NCBI RefSeq assembly: GCF_012489685.1
Contig: NC_080042.1
Location: forward strand, 93,708,576-93,772,575
Source: Lotus japonicus
Lineage: Eukaryota > Streptophyta > Magnoliopsida > Fabales > Fabaceae
Length of the DNA: 64,000 bases
Direction of reading: 5' to 3'
Part shown: one piece after another, positions 21,933 to 34,900 of the stretch
Position numbering within the stretch: position 1 is the first letter of the stretch
Layout of the letters: each line of letters begins with the position of its first letter
Notes under the pieces: model-generated
Database searches by the model: none
What the model was told of the DNA's origin: nothing
What the model saw: only the letters and a program-made list of their open reading frames with translations
Program-made: the position numbers and the translations under genes

Positions 21933-24900
21933 AAGAGATATTTTCAAAATAATAGGAGTGATATTAATTCTTCCACCAAAAAGGTCTAGTAGATAGTTTA
22001 GTTTGTTAAGCATTTAGTTGAGTTTGAGTTTTGTTCTTGACGAAAACTAAGGATGTAAATCGCCAAAACTATATAGGCATTGTGTGGTGTGTGGTGTATT
22101 CTAAAAGGTCAGTATACACAAATACCACTTAGAATTGTATATGATTGTTAGATTTACAAATTTTACATTAAACATATACATTAGTGATTTAGTGTGAATT
22201 TTAAACGGCGCTAATGTTTGTGGTGGTTAAAAGTAATTCATACATATGTAGATGTATCTGCCGAATTTCGTATGTTCATAGACATAAGTGCTGTTGAGAA
22301 ATTGGTTGTTTGAATTGGCGGAGTGATTTTCTGATGGGAAATGAAGTGGTGTCCTATTTAGCTAGGGAAGGAATTTCAAAGGTTTGGTGCTGGTGGGGCA
22401 GTGAAAGCATGGCACGTCCAAACTCAAGGTATCTATATCTGGATAAGAATGAGAGAGAAAGAGAGAGCACTGTGGTGATCAAATTATAATTAAGAATATA
22501 TTAGCAGTGAGCCTCACATGGCCATATAGATGGATAGGTAGGGTCCATGTTGTGTGACATTTCGAGACATTGTAGGTGAGGATATCACAGGCTTCTAACT
22601 TCATTGTCACCCCACAAATTTTGTTGTTGTAGTCGATCTGGTTGATGGTTAGATTGCCACACACATCACTGCATGCGTATATAGAACAATTTAAAATTAA
22701 GCAATCATTACTTGCAGATTCCAGAAGAGGGTATGCCTTTTGTTTAAATTGCTTGATTGGTTTTAAATGAATGTTATGATTGATGCGTATTTTAAAGGGT
22801 AAAGTTATTTCACTCAAGAAATCTCATCTCTCAGAATTCCATCAATTCAAGTAAGCATAAACTAACACGAGAAATTAAACTCAAATCCGATTCTGCTAGA
22901 GTTGCGTGTCACAATTGCTTATCTTCCTCCAGAAATTGATAAACAGTACTTTCTTGCCTTGATGGGTGGCTACAGCAGCACTAATTAGCTTGGTATGAAG
23001 AAGTCAAGAAGAGGCAACCTCTCTCAAAGTCTCTCTATCTCTTCATGGGATTAAGTTGACCTAGTAAGCCATTATTAATGGACCCTAGCCTCTTAACTAT
23101 ATATACAACTCATTAATTAATTTCAAACAGAAAACTAACAATCTTGTCATGGAATTGAAAAACGAGTGGCCCTTGGCGGTTTGACCTTTGTCTCACGAGG
23201 TTCACCTCTTATTGGACTCAAATGAGCTGTGTTTTTCTTCACACTAATTAAGTCTCATTACAGAATTTATCAGATGGTATGTTTCTCAACTCTGACTAGG
23301 TCGGTTTGACAATTAGGGCTGTGTTTATTCTGTTTTTATTTTTTCTGCTGATAATGATAGTTATGAATTATAAATTATAAATTAAATTAAGTTGATATTT
23401 AAAATTCTGTATTTACACAATTTCTTGTTTGAAGTTTTAAAAACAAAATAGAGCTAGCTAAAGTATAATTTCTTTTGATCACTACTAAATACATCAATGA
23501 AAACAAAAAAAATCAAATATTAATGATTTATGTGATTTGATTTTTATTTTTATGTCATTTAATATAGCATTACTTATAATTATAAGTATGTCACGAAATT
23601 TACATTTTATTTTCGATTTTTTAATTTGTTAAAATGGTGATTCTTTTTAACAATTTATTTGTAAAATGTACAAAATATATCAAGTAAAAGTAAACAAATA
23701 AACGAAGACACATTCATATTGTCGGAACATGTACTTTGTTTTCTTAAACACAGTACAGAACTGATGATTAGGTGGAGACTTAATCGAGTTGTCTGTCTCC
23801 TTTTTTAATGTTACGGAATATTGCCCACCATTATAATGCCCGCATAATTCAAGTTAATCAGATGAATATTTATTTGGCCCGTTTTATTTAGTGCGTTTTT
23901 AGTTTTTACCCTTTTGTGTAAGTGAATAAATATAATTTAATAAATTATTTATTTTTACAAATTTTATCTTGATAATATTTTTAGTAGAAAATCCAGACAA
24001 TATGGAAACAAAGGCCCATCGAGAGTATTTCTATTGCTTTTGAGTATCTCTTTCAAGCACATATTTATTGTGAGGTGAACTCTTGTACTAATTTTTAGTT
24101 GTTTTTAGATTGCATAAATAATGTAGTTTCTTCGATGGTTTCTCCCTCCTCAAGATGTATTGTCTTTGGGTAATTTTATTCACCACGGAGTTTGTCTTGC
24201 CGGTAATCCGGTATCCACGACACGAACATGGGTAATTTTATATAGTTGGAGAATATGTTAAAAAATGTGTTGTTAGCATTTTTGTTATTAATTTAAAGAT
24301 ATTGTTTTATTAACATTTCATTTTCATACATTTCCAAAAAAAGAACACTTTAATTCCACCTTACAACAAGTGAAAAACAAATAAAGAAGAAAGATAAATA
24401 AGTGATGTAATAAAACAAATTATAGATAAAAAGAGAAAGTGAAGAGGGAAGGTATTAGAAAGGAAAAATTAAGTGTGAATAAATCAAAATTCTTAATTTA
24501 ATACTAGTTTTGTTTTTGCTGGAATAATTCAACACATAGTACCTGAAGTGGTACCCTCATATTGGGTTGGGCTAAGCTGACTTTTGATGCTTCAATCGCC
24601 GACTTCACGTGGCTCGTACTTTCTGGACATTGATTTTCTAACGCCCAACAATGAACATTGCTCTGTTATATATTTGAATTTGTGTATTTGTGTTAAACAT
24701 AAATGTTCTTTAATTCATTGTTTTAATGTACCAAAAAATATTCATTGTTTAATGAATTATGTGATTGTTTAGTTTCCCTTTCACCAAAAAAAAATACTGA
24801 TTGTTTTCCAATCAGTATCTTACTTCTCTATATTAATTATTTAGAAGTAATATACTCCATTGATGTCAATGTGAAATGAAATTTATACGTTTGTGGTATG

Positions 24901-25195
24901 TATCAGTTCTGCGAATTTATGTTCATAATTTTCTTAATTTAAGTCATACATAATAAACTACTTAGGAAGTCTTGTATAATTAATCATTAAATTATGTGTA
25001 ATGAAATAATTTTTTTTTTATATTTGACAAAGAAGAATAGCTTTCAATATATTACATTTTTTCCTTGAGACAAGTTGTTTCACCACTTTTAAGCATGTTG
25101 GTTTTTTTTATTAAAATATTAATAATTATTTACAAATTTTGCTTTTACGATAAAATGATTTCCTTAAATAGTTATCTTTTTTCAAAACAAGTAAT
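21933..25195. other. Gene-poor, AT-rich intergenic region
   Basis: No recognisable gene. The 112-codon minus frame at 22479-22817 has several cysteines but no signal peptide or known motif, and is not called. Around 24340-24500 and again near 53160-53330 similar words (GATAAATAAGTGATGTAATA; AATAAATCAAAATTC or close) suggest copies of one decayed dispersed repeat. Confidence 0.45.
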
Positions 25196-25199
25196 TCTA

Positions 25200-25310
25200 A
25201 TTTTATAGCTCAAGTGGCAAGATATGAGTAACATCTAGGTTATGAAGGATAAGGTCTAGAGATTGATCCCTAAAAAGTGTAATTTATTTATCCAATGTAA
25301 AAAAAATATT
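25200..25310 (+). repeat. tRNA-derived SINE-like remnant
   Basis: TAGCTCAAGTGGCAAGA (25206-25222) matches the polymerase III A box of plant SINEs. GGTCTAGAGATTGATCCC (25253-25270) is a degraded B box at a fitting distance of about 45 bp. An A-rich tract (GTAAAAAAAAT) follows by about 25310. Both boxes have decayed, so it is probably silent. Confidence 0.45.
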
Positions 25311-25579
25311 TTTTTCCCAACTGAATTTAATTACTTAAAAATAAATTATACATTAAAACCTCAATTTTTAAACCACATATATAAATCATTGAGAAAATTA
25401 TATGCTCGAGCCCTATAGAATACCTATGAGCGACAAAACTCTTCATATTAAATATTTAACGCAACTACTTTCGTAGAGACTCACACCTGAGACCTCTATG
25501 CAATGCGCATCTTTATAGTTTGGATTAATTATCCGGTGCAAATAACAAGGACATGAGATATTAGATCTCATAAGAGCTA

Positions 25580-26070
25580 CTTCATCTGTTCTTTTTTAAG
25601 TGTCATTTTAGCAAAAAGCTCTCCAACCAAGATAGTGGGTTATTGGAGTTTTTTTTTCCATTCTACTCTCTCACATCATTTTTTGAAAGATTACCCTCTC
25701 ACATCCTAATCATGAAGTTATAAAATTTTCAAACCAAATAGTGGGTAATTAATTTTCTGTTCAACTCTCTTTCATATCATTAAACTATTTATCATTCTTC
25801 CCTCCCTAGTAGCAATAAAAATTTATAACATCCTCCAATTTTTAATGTTAACACCTTTTTTTTATGTAATTTTGAAAGCTCTTTTGGGTACTTTCATTGG
25901 AATTTAATTTCCACTTACTAGACAAGACTTTGAATTGATGTAATGAGAATTTAATTTCCATTTACTAGTAAAGGTATAATTGACAAAATGGACCTTAAAA
26001 CGTCAAAACGACAGTTAAATAGGAACAAAAATTTTCTTGTAAAACGACACTTAAAAATGAACGGTGGGAA
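25580..26070. mobile_element. Stowaway-like MITE (Tc1/mariner)
   Basis: The ends are inverted repeats of about 38 bp. The left end reads CTTCATCTGTTC, then TTTTTAAGTGTCATTTTA. The reverse complement of the right end reads TTCCCACCGTTC, then ATTTTTAAGTGTCGTTTTA. TA dinucleotides flank both ends (25578-25579 and 26071-26072). The type is the common CTCCCTCCGTTC family. Length is 491 bp and there is no ORF. Confidence 0.75.
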
Positions 26071-26072
26071 TA

Positions 26073-28762
26073 TATGCTTTAGTTAATAAATTGTCCAACA
26101 TCCTTTTTTATTTTGTTCAAATACCTACAACTTTTTTTTTACTTGTTCAAAAAATACCTACTACTCAAATTGAATGAATTTAAGTGTTAGTCTAGATTGG
26201 GCCTCCAGCCCTTTGTCACATTACAAAATGCTCACCAGAGAGAAAGGGCCCTATCGTCTATTCAAATTAATTCATGGATTATAAAATAACTTTATTTAGT
26301 GTACCAATAGTGAGTTATTTAAAATAACACCCTCTATAGTTTCAAAATAAAATAAAATAACACCCTCTAGAAGATAGTATGTAGGTTATTTTTTTGACTG
26401 GAGTACATGGGCTTATATGGCCTGCCATTCCTTGTTTCCTCACGATTACAAACCCAATAGTAATTTTGGTCATACTAGAGTAGTGAGCCAGATATTGACC
26501 AAAAATAAAAGAGTAGTGAGCCGGATCAATCCGGTACTAGTTGATCCATAGACAATAATTCAAACATATCTTTTGACCAAAAAAAAAACATCTTTCATTT
26601 TAACAAAAAATGATGAATTATCAAATTTTATATTTGAGACCCCCTAAACTCAAAACCCTCTCATGTATAAAGTGTTTAACCCTAGCTCTCCTCAAATCGA
26701 AGAGCAAAAACCTTGTAAGACATGATGATCACGTCAATGTTCCAGTTCCTAAAACCCTCTCATACTACCTTTGCCACCATGTCCTATTATGCTGCCAAAC
26801 CCCTCCATTTGATCGATAATACATCCACAACGTCTGTACCAACAGGCCCTAGAAATTCATCTCTTCGATTACATTTACATTTTTATTAAAATGTCACCCT
26901 TATCTCACTCGTGAGCATTATAACGTTGCACGCCGAAGATGTCGTTGAACTGACATTTTTTCATGTTTTTATATCATTAAATAATTAGGCAAACTTTTAC
27001 ATGATGGTTCATGGGAGGGGGTTACAATGTTGTTTCTGTATTACCCAATAAATGAATGTCATGTGTAAGTGGGTGTCTTGTGGGTGCCATGTCATTGTAA
27101 CTTCTAAAATTCCAAATATGGTCCCTCAACTTTAGTGTTCATCATATTGAATTATTTATGATCTTCATCTTCCTCAAACACCTTTAACCCACAAATCATT
27201 AAAACAAAGTACACATTTTCTCCTTTACGGATTCATGCATCTTCCAGTTCTTCTTTTTCCCTATTTCCTGAAACCCACACCTTCCTCCAACCCAAACCCG
27301 AGAAATTATCCAACCTTCAACCCCCAAGCCTCCTTCCCAACACACCATGATTCTCAACTATTTATCACTTCCTGTTAGATGAACATTATAATTCTCAAAT
27401 CTATCCTTGATTTGAAGTAATAACCTTTTGGCTTCTCAAATTTCAAATTCCCATTTTTTCCATCCTCTGCTTTCTCTTCATTGCCTCCACCTCTAACCTA
27501 TTAATTATATGCATCCTTTTTTATGAGTGTAAGGAAGGATTAATATTAACAAACAATGAAAGGATCCTCCAGAAAAGGACGCATATTCATAGACGAAGGC
27601 AACATCCACGGAAGAAAGTTCATCAAGTTATTCTTTTTCTTGAAGCTTTACTTGCAAATCTGCATTATAGAACACTGATTAACCTTTTTCTTGAAGCCTC
27701 TGGTTTTTTTAAACCAGCCCCAAATGAAAAGTTTGAATTTTTTCCTTCCTATGTGTTTAAGCCTCTAGTCTTCATCAGTATTTATCTTGGGTTTTCTTTT
27801 TTCTGGGTTTGAGTAAGGGGATGAATGCACGCGGTTCGACTGGGTGGTGGTGCTATGGTTGCGGCGACGATCTCTTCATTCGTTCAACCTGCCAGCGGTG
27901 GTCTTCTTCCTCCTTTCCCTTCTCTTATTCGCAGTTCTCATCTCTCATCTCTCTTCACTCTTCATGTTCATGATCTTCATCGTGTTCATCAAAGGGAGAG
28001 AGGGATGGTCGAAGGTTTTTTTTTAGATAGGTAGAAATGGTTGAAGGTAATTACATATTTACTAAATTTGGGGATTTACTTAGGGTCAAATTAATTGGTG
28101 GGATTTAGTTGTGGGATAAAATGCAAGACTTAAGAAGTTTAAGGACCCCAACTTAGAACATAAAAATTTATTGGTCAAATAGATGACATTGCACCATAGC
28201 ATCTTATCATTGGTCACTATAAGGGGGGCATGACTGCTATTTAAAACACAATCAGCATTTTTAAGTTTGCCAATTAATTAAACCAACTGAAACTTAACTT
28301 AACATCAGCTTGTGAGGGCAACTACACTTTAGCGTTGATTTAGCTGGCTGGCCGACCGACGCTTACTTTTACTCTCAAAGACTCTAAAGGAGTCCTTGAG
28401 TAAAGGAAATAACTTATATGTTCATGATAAAAATAAGATTTATGCACACGATAATTTTCCACTTTGCATTTTTGTTCATATTTCACTGCATTTCTAATCA
28501 TATAACAAATATTACTCATTTCTCTCTTTTCCCTTATTATTTATCTAAGTTGAAGGTGAAAATGAAATGTCAACCCAACATTTTTCAATTTAAGTGTGTT
28601 CCTTTCTTTTAAAACTCTGAAGAGAGCCTAATATAAATTAGTAAATTTTAACAAAAGACAGCTTGGCTTGGGTCGATAGAGAAATTAGAGGTGAAAAATT
28701 AAAAGAGAGAATCAGATTAAACAGTAGGAGGAAATGTAAATAAATAAAACTAGGCGGTTGAA
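26073..28762. other. Intergenic region with a possible TIR element
   Basis: No named gene. Sequences near 27025-27060 and, inverted, near 28165-28195 are similar (both contain CCAATAAAT after a CAATGT word). They may be the arms of a decayed TIR element that encloses the C/T-rich 27200-28050 stretch. The plus-strand frame at 27825-28034 lies inside and shows no family feature. Confidence 0.35.
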
Positions 28763-30165
28763 TTAATGGCTCTGGAGCTGTATAACTATGATACTGATGT
28801 TGTCTTTGCTTCCCCTAGCCATTGCCAACTCCGCCAACAACGTTGCCGCCTCTGCTGCATGATCACTTCTAGTTGATTCATGTTTTATCATATTCCTCCT
28901 CATTTGCCCTCTTAGGCAACTTCTTACCACTTCACATACATACTCGTTGGTCACTACATCCCATAGACCGTCAGTCGCCACCACTAGAAACTCATCTAAC
29001 TCTGTTCTTGCGTCCACATTGATCTCTGGTTTTGATATCACAAAAGGTTTCATGCAGTGATCACCTGCATCAGCATACATTTCCAGTTTTGATCTTTCAA
29101 GTATTGCTTGCTTCACAGTTTACATTATTGTCACTTAAGTATTTACACAAACACCATGCAATATAATTACGTACATAAAGCTTGAAGTGAGGCATTTACC
29201 TATGGATCTGGAAGTTGCAAGTACTCCTAAAACGCGATTCCCGTTCCAACCAATCACTCTTCCCCCTGCCGCTTCAATCCTCTCTTTTTCATCCGGAAGA
29301 TCAGGCTGATTCAATCAAGCAAACAACAAACAAACCCCGTTATACGAATTGTCTAAATAACCCTAAGCAAAAGTTTGAGTTAAATCATCATAATTTTAGG
29401 TGAATCAATGATATTTGAAATAAATTGAACAATTATTAGATTATTGGTTCATTTCTACGAATTAGGATAACTCAAACTTTAACTAGAGTCTTTTTTTTTA
29501 AGACCCTTTCTTTAGTAGTAAATAAAATGTGACTCTCATCTCACCTTGTGATCACGTGAAAGTTGAATAGCTAAACCGCCACGGCACAACACCGCCCTTG
29601 AGTCCCCACAATTCGCCACCACGATCTCCTCCTTCCCGACAACCACCACCGCTGCCGTAGAACCCGCCGTGTTCCCTTCACCCACGGTCACGTCATCATC
29701 CCCTCCACCACCACCGATCTCGTTGTCCATCCTCATGAAACACGAATACATGGCTCTGAACCAATCAAACCCCTGATCCCCGCTCGCCAACCCCTGCTTC
29801 ACCTCCTCCGCCAGCAACAAGTGCATCCTCTCACGGCAAGCGTTGGCCACCACCGTCCCTCCATGACCATCGTAAACAGCAAAGAAATCATATCCCGACG
29901 GGCTGTGCTCGGCCGTGACGAAACGAGGAACCACCCTGACAGCGTCCTCCATCGCTCTCCGGCGGCCGATCACGGAAATGAAACCATGTGATGCGGTGGC
30001 GGTGTTTTTGTTGTCGGTGAACTTGTGTTGGACGCTTGTGGGGATTGAAGCGACCTTACAAGGTCGCTTTCTCTTCCTTCTGTAATTATTGAAGCGTCGT
30101 TCAATTTCTTTGGTTTTGGTTTTGGTAGTAGTAGTAATAATATGATCAGTATCACCCTCCTCCAT
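28763..30165 (-). CDS. Clade A protein phosphatase 2C, ABA signalling
   Basis: Three coding exons, 30165-29545, 29305-29200 and 29064-28763, join to 1029 nt, 342 aa. The PP2C metal-site motifs are present: MEDA (72-75), DGHGG (99-103), GDSRAV, DGLWD (274-278) and DNIS near the end. Clade A membership rests on [19 protein letters not shown], on [11 protein letters not shown] and on a Trp in the flap ([12 protein letters not shown]227). That Trp is the 'lock' that inserts into the gate of PYR/PYL receptors bound to ABA. These phosphatases inactivate SnRK2 kinases until ABA arrives. The N-terminus is short (about 60 aa) with a basic patch (RRKRKRPCK) that may target the nucleus. ABRE-like boxes lie upstream, so ABA induction is likely. 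Which named clade A member it corresponds to is uncertain. Confidence 0.93.
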
Positions 30166-30350
30166 GGTATACTATTCGTATACAGTAGTTTTGTGTTACA
30201 CGATCAGCTTTTTCACAACATATTGTTATGGCTTCCTTCACCATACCATACAGCACGCTCTGTTCAGCTTCAATGTCTTTTGCTTTGTATTTTCTTTGAT
30301 GAGTTATTGTTTCCTGTTTGAAGAGGAAAGTCTTTGTGTCTAACTTTGGT

Positions 30351-30358
30351 TTTGTATA
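30351..30358 (-). promoter_or_regulatory. TATA-like box of the PP2C gene
   Basis: TATACAAA on the minus strand, about 190 bp upstream of the PP2C ATG. This is the best TATA candidate between the start codon and the ABRE-like boxes. Confidence 0.4.
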
Positions 30359-30454
30359 CGTGAGACGATGACACGAAGCAGGGTAGTCCCCGATGTTGAA
30401 GAGTTAAATCTGAAGCGTACAGCTCTGTTTCCATTTTGGATTTATATGAGGAAA

Positions 30455-30491
30455 ACGTGGAGAGCTCTGGTTTGTGATTTCAATACGTGGC
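30455..30491. promoter_or_regulatory. Pair of ABRE-like ACGTGG boxes upstream of the PP2C gene
   Basis: ACGTGG occurs at 30455-30460 and ACGTGGC at 30485-30491, 30 bp apart and 100-130 bp upstream of the TATA-like box. ACGTGGC is the core of the ABA-responsive element bound by bZIP factors of the ABF/AREB type, and pairs of such boxes act better than single ones. Another ACGTGA lies near 30356. ABA induction of clade A PP2Cs as negative feedback is established in Arabidopsis; here it is inferred. Confidence 0.6.
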
Positions 30492-30599
30492 AGCCTATCC
30501 GGAAAATACTGGATTCAGGAGGGGAAGGCGTGGCCTGGGAAACTTTGTTAAAAGATACGTCAGGCGTTCACGCCTGCCTGACGCCCTCCACTTCATCGA

Positions 30600-31953
30600 T
30601 TTTTGTTGTCTTTCACACATCACTTTAAGTCATTCACCAACATGTTATTGACTGACTTAGTAAGGACAAAAAAGTTGTGTGTTCAATTTCAATCCTCATG
30701 TGAGAAGTAATGAAGTTTGTTGTTGCACTTTGCATTAGTGACAGAATAAAGCTTGATATGAGGCCTAACTCAATCTAAAAGCTAGCTCAAGAGTTGATGT
30801 TTGCACTATCATTTATAAGCACTTAATGATTGACCTTATCTTTAGCCAATGTGAGACTCTAACAAATGAAAGCACTTTGCCTTAGTGAAAATATAGAGTT
30901 TGATATGAAGTGTAATGGAAGCACTTTGTCTTAGTACCATAAGTAGCTTCTGAGATGACGACTACATTTGGAAAGCTTTTTAAATCATTAACTTTGTCAA
31001 CTTACTTTGCTCAGTTAGCGATTGGATGAGAGATGACACCGCTCCGATCATCCTAGCTAACAAACACGACGTTCACTTGGTTGTGAATCCTATGAGCCGA
31101 CTAGTTTGGTTGTGAATCCTATGAGCCGACTCGAACAATAATGGGCCTTGTGGACATTTGTATCGGGAAACAATACGCAACCCATCTTTTTACAATTAAT
31201 CATTTTTCTTGGTGAATTTTTTTTATAAAATAATCAAACTAGAAAGTATCGAGGAGTTGGGATTCATTAAAATGAGTTTTGATTTATTCACATCTCAATT
31301 TCCCTTTCATATCATGCCCACAAACTTTTTTTCATATATCGCTTATATTTCTCTAGGATTTTGATTTAGTCACATGTCTAATTCTCTACCATCTCTTTTC
31401 CACCAACTTTTTCTTTCTATCTCTATCACATCACTTATCATATCTCACATTTCTCTTATTTCTTACACTATCTAGATATAGTTTGATTTTGAGTGTAATA
31501 CAATATATTCCTTTAGAAGACATGAGAAAAGTGTGTTATTATAAAACTAATGACTGTATAGTAATTTTATTCCCTGGAAGATATAACGTCTTTTACTATG
31601 AAAATAGGTAAAATCTCATAATTGTTATCATCGTTGGTCCAACTGTCCAACTAGTTGGACCAACTGTCTGTACCATGACCATATGAGGAAACACAGTTGC
31701 AAGCGTAACTTATTGTTAAATTTCACCGAGTGTAACAATACATGCCTAAAAAAATGCTGCATGTAACTTCGTCATAAATAATCTGTTCAAATTTAAATTT
31801 TATATTTTGGTATCTTGTACATTAAAATATTATCTGCCATCTTTGAATAATCATATGTACAGATAAAGTCACCAAAACGAAACAAATTAAAGCAAGTACA
31901 ATCACATGGGGAAAAATAATTATCTCCATGGAATCAAAACCCCAAAGCATTCC
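30600..31953. other. Intergenic DNA between PP2C and LACS genes
   Basis: No gene seen. A 29-bp unit is duplicated at 31077-31131. CCAATGTGAGACTCTAACA near 30847 resembles a phrase common in plant LTRs and repeats. Confidence 0.5.
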
Positions 31954-34900
31954 TCAGGCACTGGGTTTACTTCCACTCTTGTACATGTTATCAATGATTT
32001 CCTGTGCACCAAAAAAAATTGCAGTCAGTACTAGCAGAGTCAGTATATGGCTAATTAGCTTACCCTTCCCATTTTTAAACAATGATATTAAAGTAATGGT
32101 GGTAGGTTGGCTAAACAATGATACAATTACATTAGTATTTCCATTATCATTCATTGCAAAAAATACAACCATAGGACCGTAAGGATGTGAAGTGATGACA
32201 CTGCCTAGTAGTAACTCAATTAGTACAACTGGAATTGATTGAGATTTCTCACCTTTTCTTATTTATTGCTTGGTAGAAAGAAAATACCAAGGGACATAAA
32301 TAAATAAAAAATTGAGAACCTTTCATTGATGAAGGCGATACCACTGCACTACCCATTCTATTTAACATGAAGCGAAACGAAATCCGGAGAATTTGACTTG
32401 TACCTGATAGTATTTAAGAAGCTGAGGCCTCTTCTTCTTGTATGTTGGAGTGATAAGGTCACGTTCCATGTCAAATGGTACTGGGTCAAGATGAACTGCT
32501 CTTATAAACTCAAAACCTTTCAACTGCAAAAAAAAATTGTATGGCCCACAAAGCTTCAGAAAATGTACGCATGAACACAAACACACATACATATAGAATA
32601 GAACCAATTGATGCCAGAGCAAGATCAAACACAGACTAACTTAAATAATCCTTTGGACATACTGGTTTTGCTTCGTCAAAACATTGATTTATATTCACCA
32701 CTTGATCAGATGGTTCATATTTTCCATTTTCTTTTATTTGAGAAGTATTTTGTCTGTGAAGTATAAATAACCATGGAAGTTGCAAGACAACCACGCACAT
32801 GAAATTTAATCACACATTTTATACACAAATATACACTCCAAACATAACAAATTAGAACAATTTTATAAGAACTTAAATTAGACAGGACCTTCTTTTCCTT
32901 TGCAATCTTTGAGAGCTCTCCAAGCACGTAACTTTTTGCCCTAGAATCTTTGCAGAGAGAATCGAAATCCAAGGATATACCATTCTCTCCTGCCCAATGT
33001 TCAAGTGCTTGCTGTCTGGGTGTAACAACAGCAACAAGGAAGGACTCGAAACTGTTTCCATAAACCCATATCTGAAACAGAGGAGAAAAAAAATTCAAAT
33101 CAGTATGGGGCAGAACAATTTCAGCTCATGAAATGAAGCTGAAATTAAAGATCTGTTTCTGTCTATGTACAGAACTAAACCATTTGACATTATACAAGTG
33201 GATGTCACAAATCACAAAAAATTATTGTACAGGTATATGGCAAAAGAACAATCCTACCTCTTAAATTGGGCAGATGATTACAATGAATTACAACAAATGC
33301 AGAATCTATTATTCATTAGATCAGCACACATCAGTATGTGTGCACAACATACAGTATGCATGTAGATGGTAAATATTTCAAGAAGCTTAATATGGTCAAA
33401 GAATAACATGTGCAACAAAGAAACGAACATGCAATTTGGATATGTTTAGGCACAAGAGGAAAATATCTAAATCTATAAGTGATTTATTTTAATAGATGAA
33501 CCACTGAGCTCATCAGCTCTAGTATGAGTAACAGTTTCTGATCACCTTTACCCCCTTTTATATGTGCAACAGATCATCTTCCACATACCACATATTTTTC
33601 CAAATTTCTATGGACAAAAAATTCACAGCAAGCTAGGACACTAAAACGTTGGGAAGGGTTGTCAGGACATACTGATTCAATAGAAGAAACTTGACCATAT
33701 ATATTCTCCAGGTTTTCAACAGCGACGTATTCTCCTTGTGAAAGCTTAAATATATTCTTCTTCCGATCAATAATTTTCATGCTTCCATTAGGTTGCCACT
33801 CTCCAATATCCCCTGTTGAATCATCACTCATGAGAAACAAGGTGACCCCAGCCAATTTAAAAGAGTATCTCTAAACTTCAATTTTGGAAAACATGAATGA
33901 AATAACCTGTATGGAACCATCCATCGATCAAAACCTCTTTTGTGAGGTCTTCACGTTTGTGGTACCCCGAAAACAAGGTATTTCCCTTCACGCAAATTTC
34001 TCCTCTTGGTGTGCTTGAAAGAGCATCGTATCCCATTTCAGGAACAGATTCCAGGCACACATCTACATTTGGTACAGGAGGGCCCACTGTTCCAAGCATT
34101 TCAATTTCATTTGGTAATGAAACAAAGGTTCCCGCACAGGTTTCAGTCAGACCTATTTTTATTTTAACACAAACAAATTGGTCAACTCCACAGTCAAGTA
34201 CAAGAGCCATAAAAAAGTCAACATTCTAATAACTACATTATATTCTGAACTTTCACGCTATATAAGAGTGATGAGGCATCAGAATAACTTCCTCATAGAT
34301 TTCAGTTAGACATCATTTATATTTACATTTTAGCATACAATAAATTAATCTAGAACAACTTGCTATTTGCTTCAATGGCTTGAGGTCTTGGGAAAGACAT
34401 GGTTGATGCGAGGAATACATCTTATTTATGCAAATATTGGCTACTTCTATGAAACAATTGTTGCCACACATCCATTGCTATATGATAATCTTTGTAAGCA
34501 GACAAGGAGCTCCACAATCATGGTGATGCTAAAGACTAGTGATTTACATTTTTCTATAGTTGTTTATAATAGTATTATTGTATTAATTTAAATTGTACAT
34601 AATAAATACTTTCAGATAGACATAAAGTAAATAAATTACAGTATCAAAACATGCTAATTAGTAATTACCCATTAGAACCAATCTTCAGTAACAATTTGGG
34701 AAATTCAGAATGGGCTGAGAACTGTTTTAAGTTGAAAGTGCCAAAATGGTAATGTGGTTCTGTATAAATTTAAATTGGTTTTAAACAGTTCCGTTTGTCA
34801 AAAAATTGGGAGTTTAATATCAAATTAAGTAAAACGACAAGAGGAGGAAAATAAGGAAACTTTTGGTTCAAATAAATAAACCAGTTTTTTAATAGATTTT

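Noticed and set aside
22479..22817. 112-codon minus-strand frame with seven cysteines
   Set aside because: Resembles a Cys-rich peptide at first sight, but lacks a signal peptide and regular Cys spacing.
25200..25275. tRNA gene
   Set aside because: A- and B-box-like words are present but no cloverleaf can be formed. A SINE remnant fits better.
30368..30628. 86-codon plus-strand frame
   Set aside because: It lies in the PP2C promoter with the ABRE-like boxes; no homology recognised.
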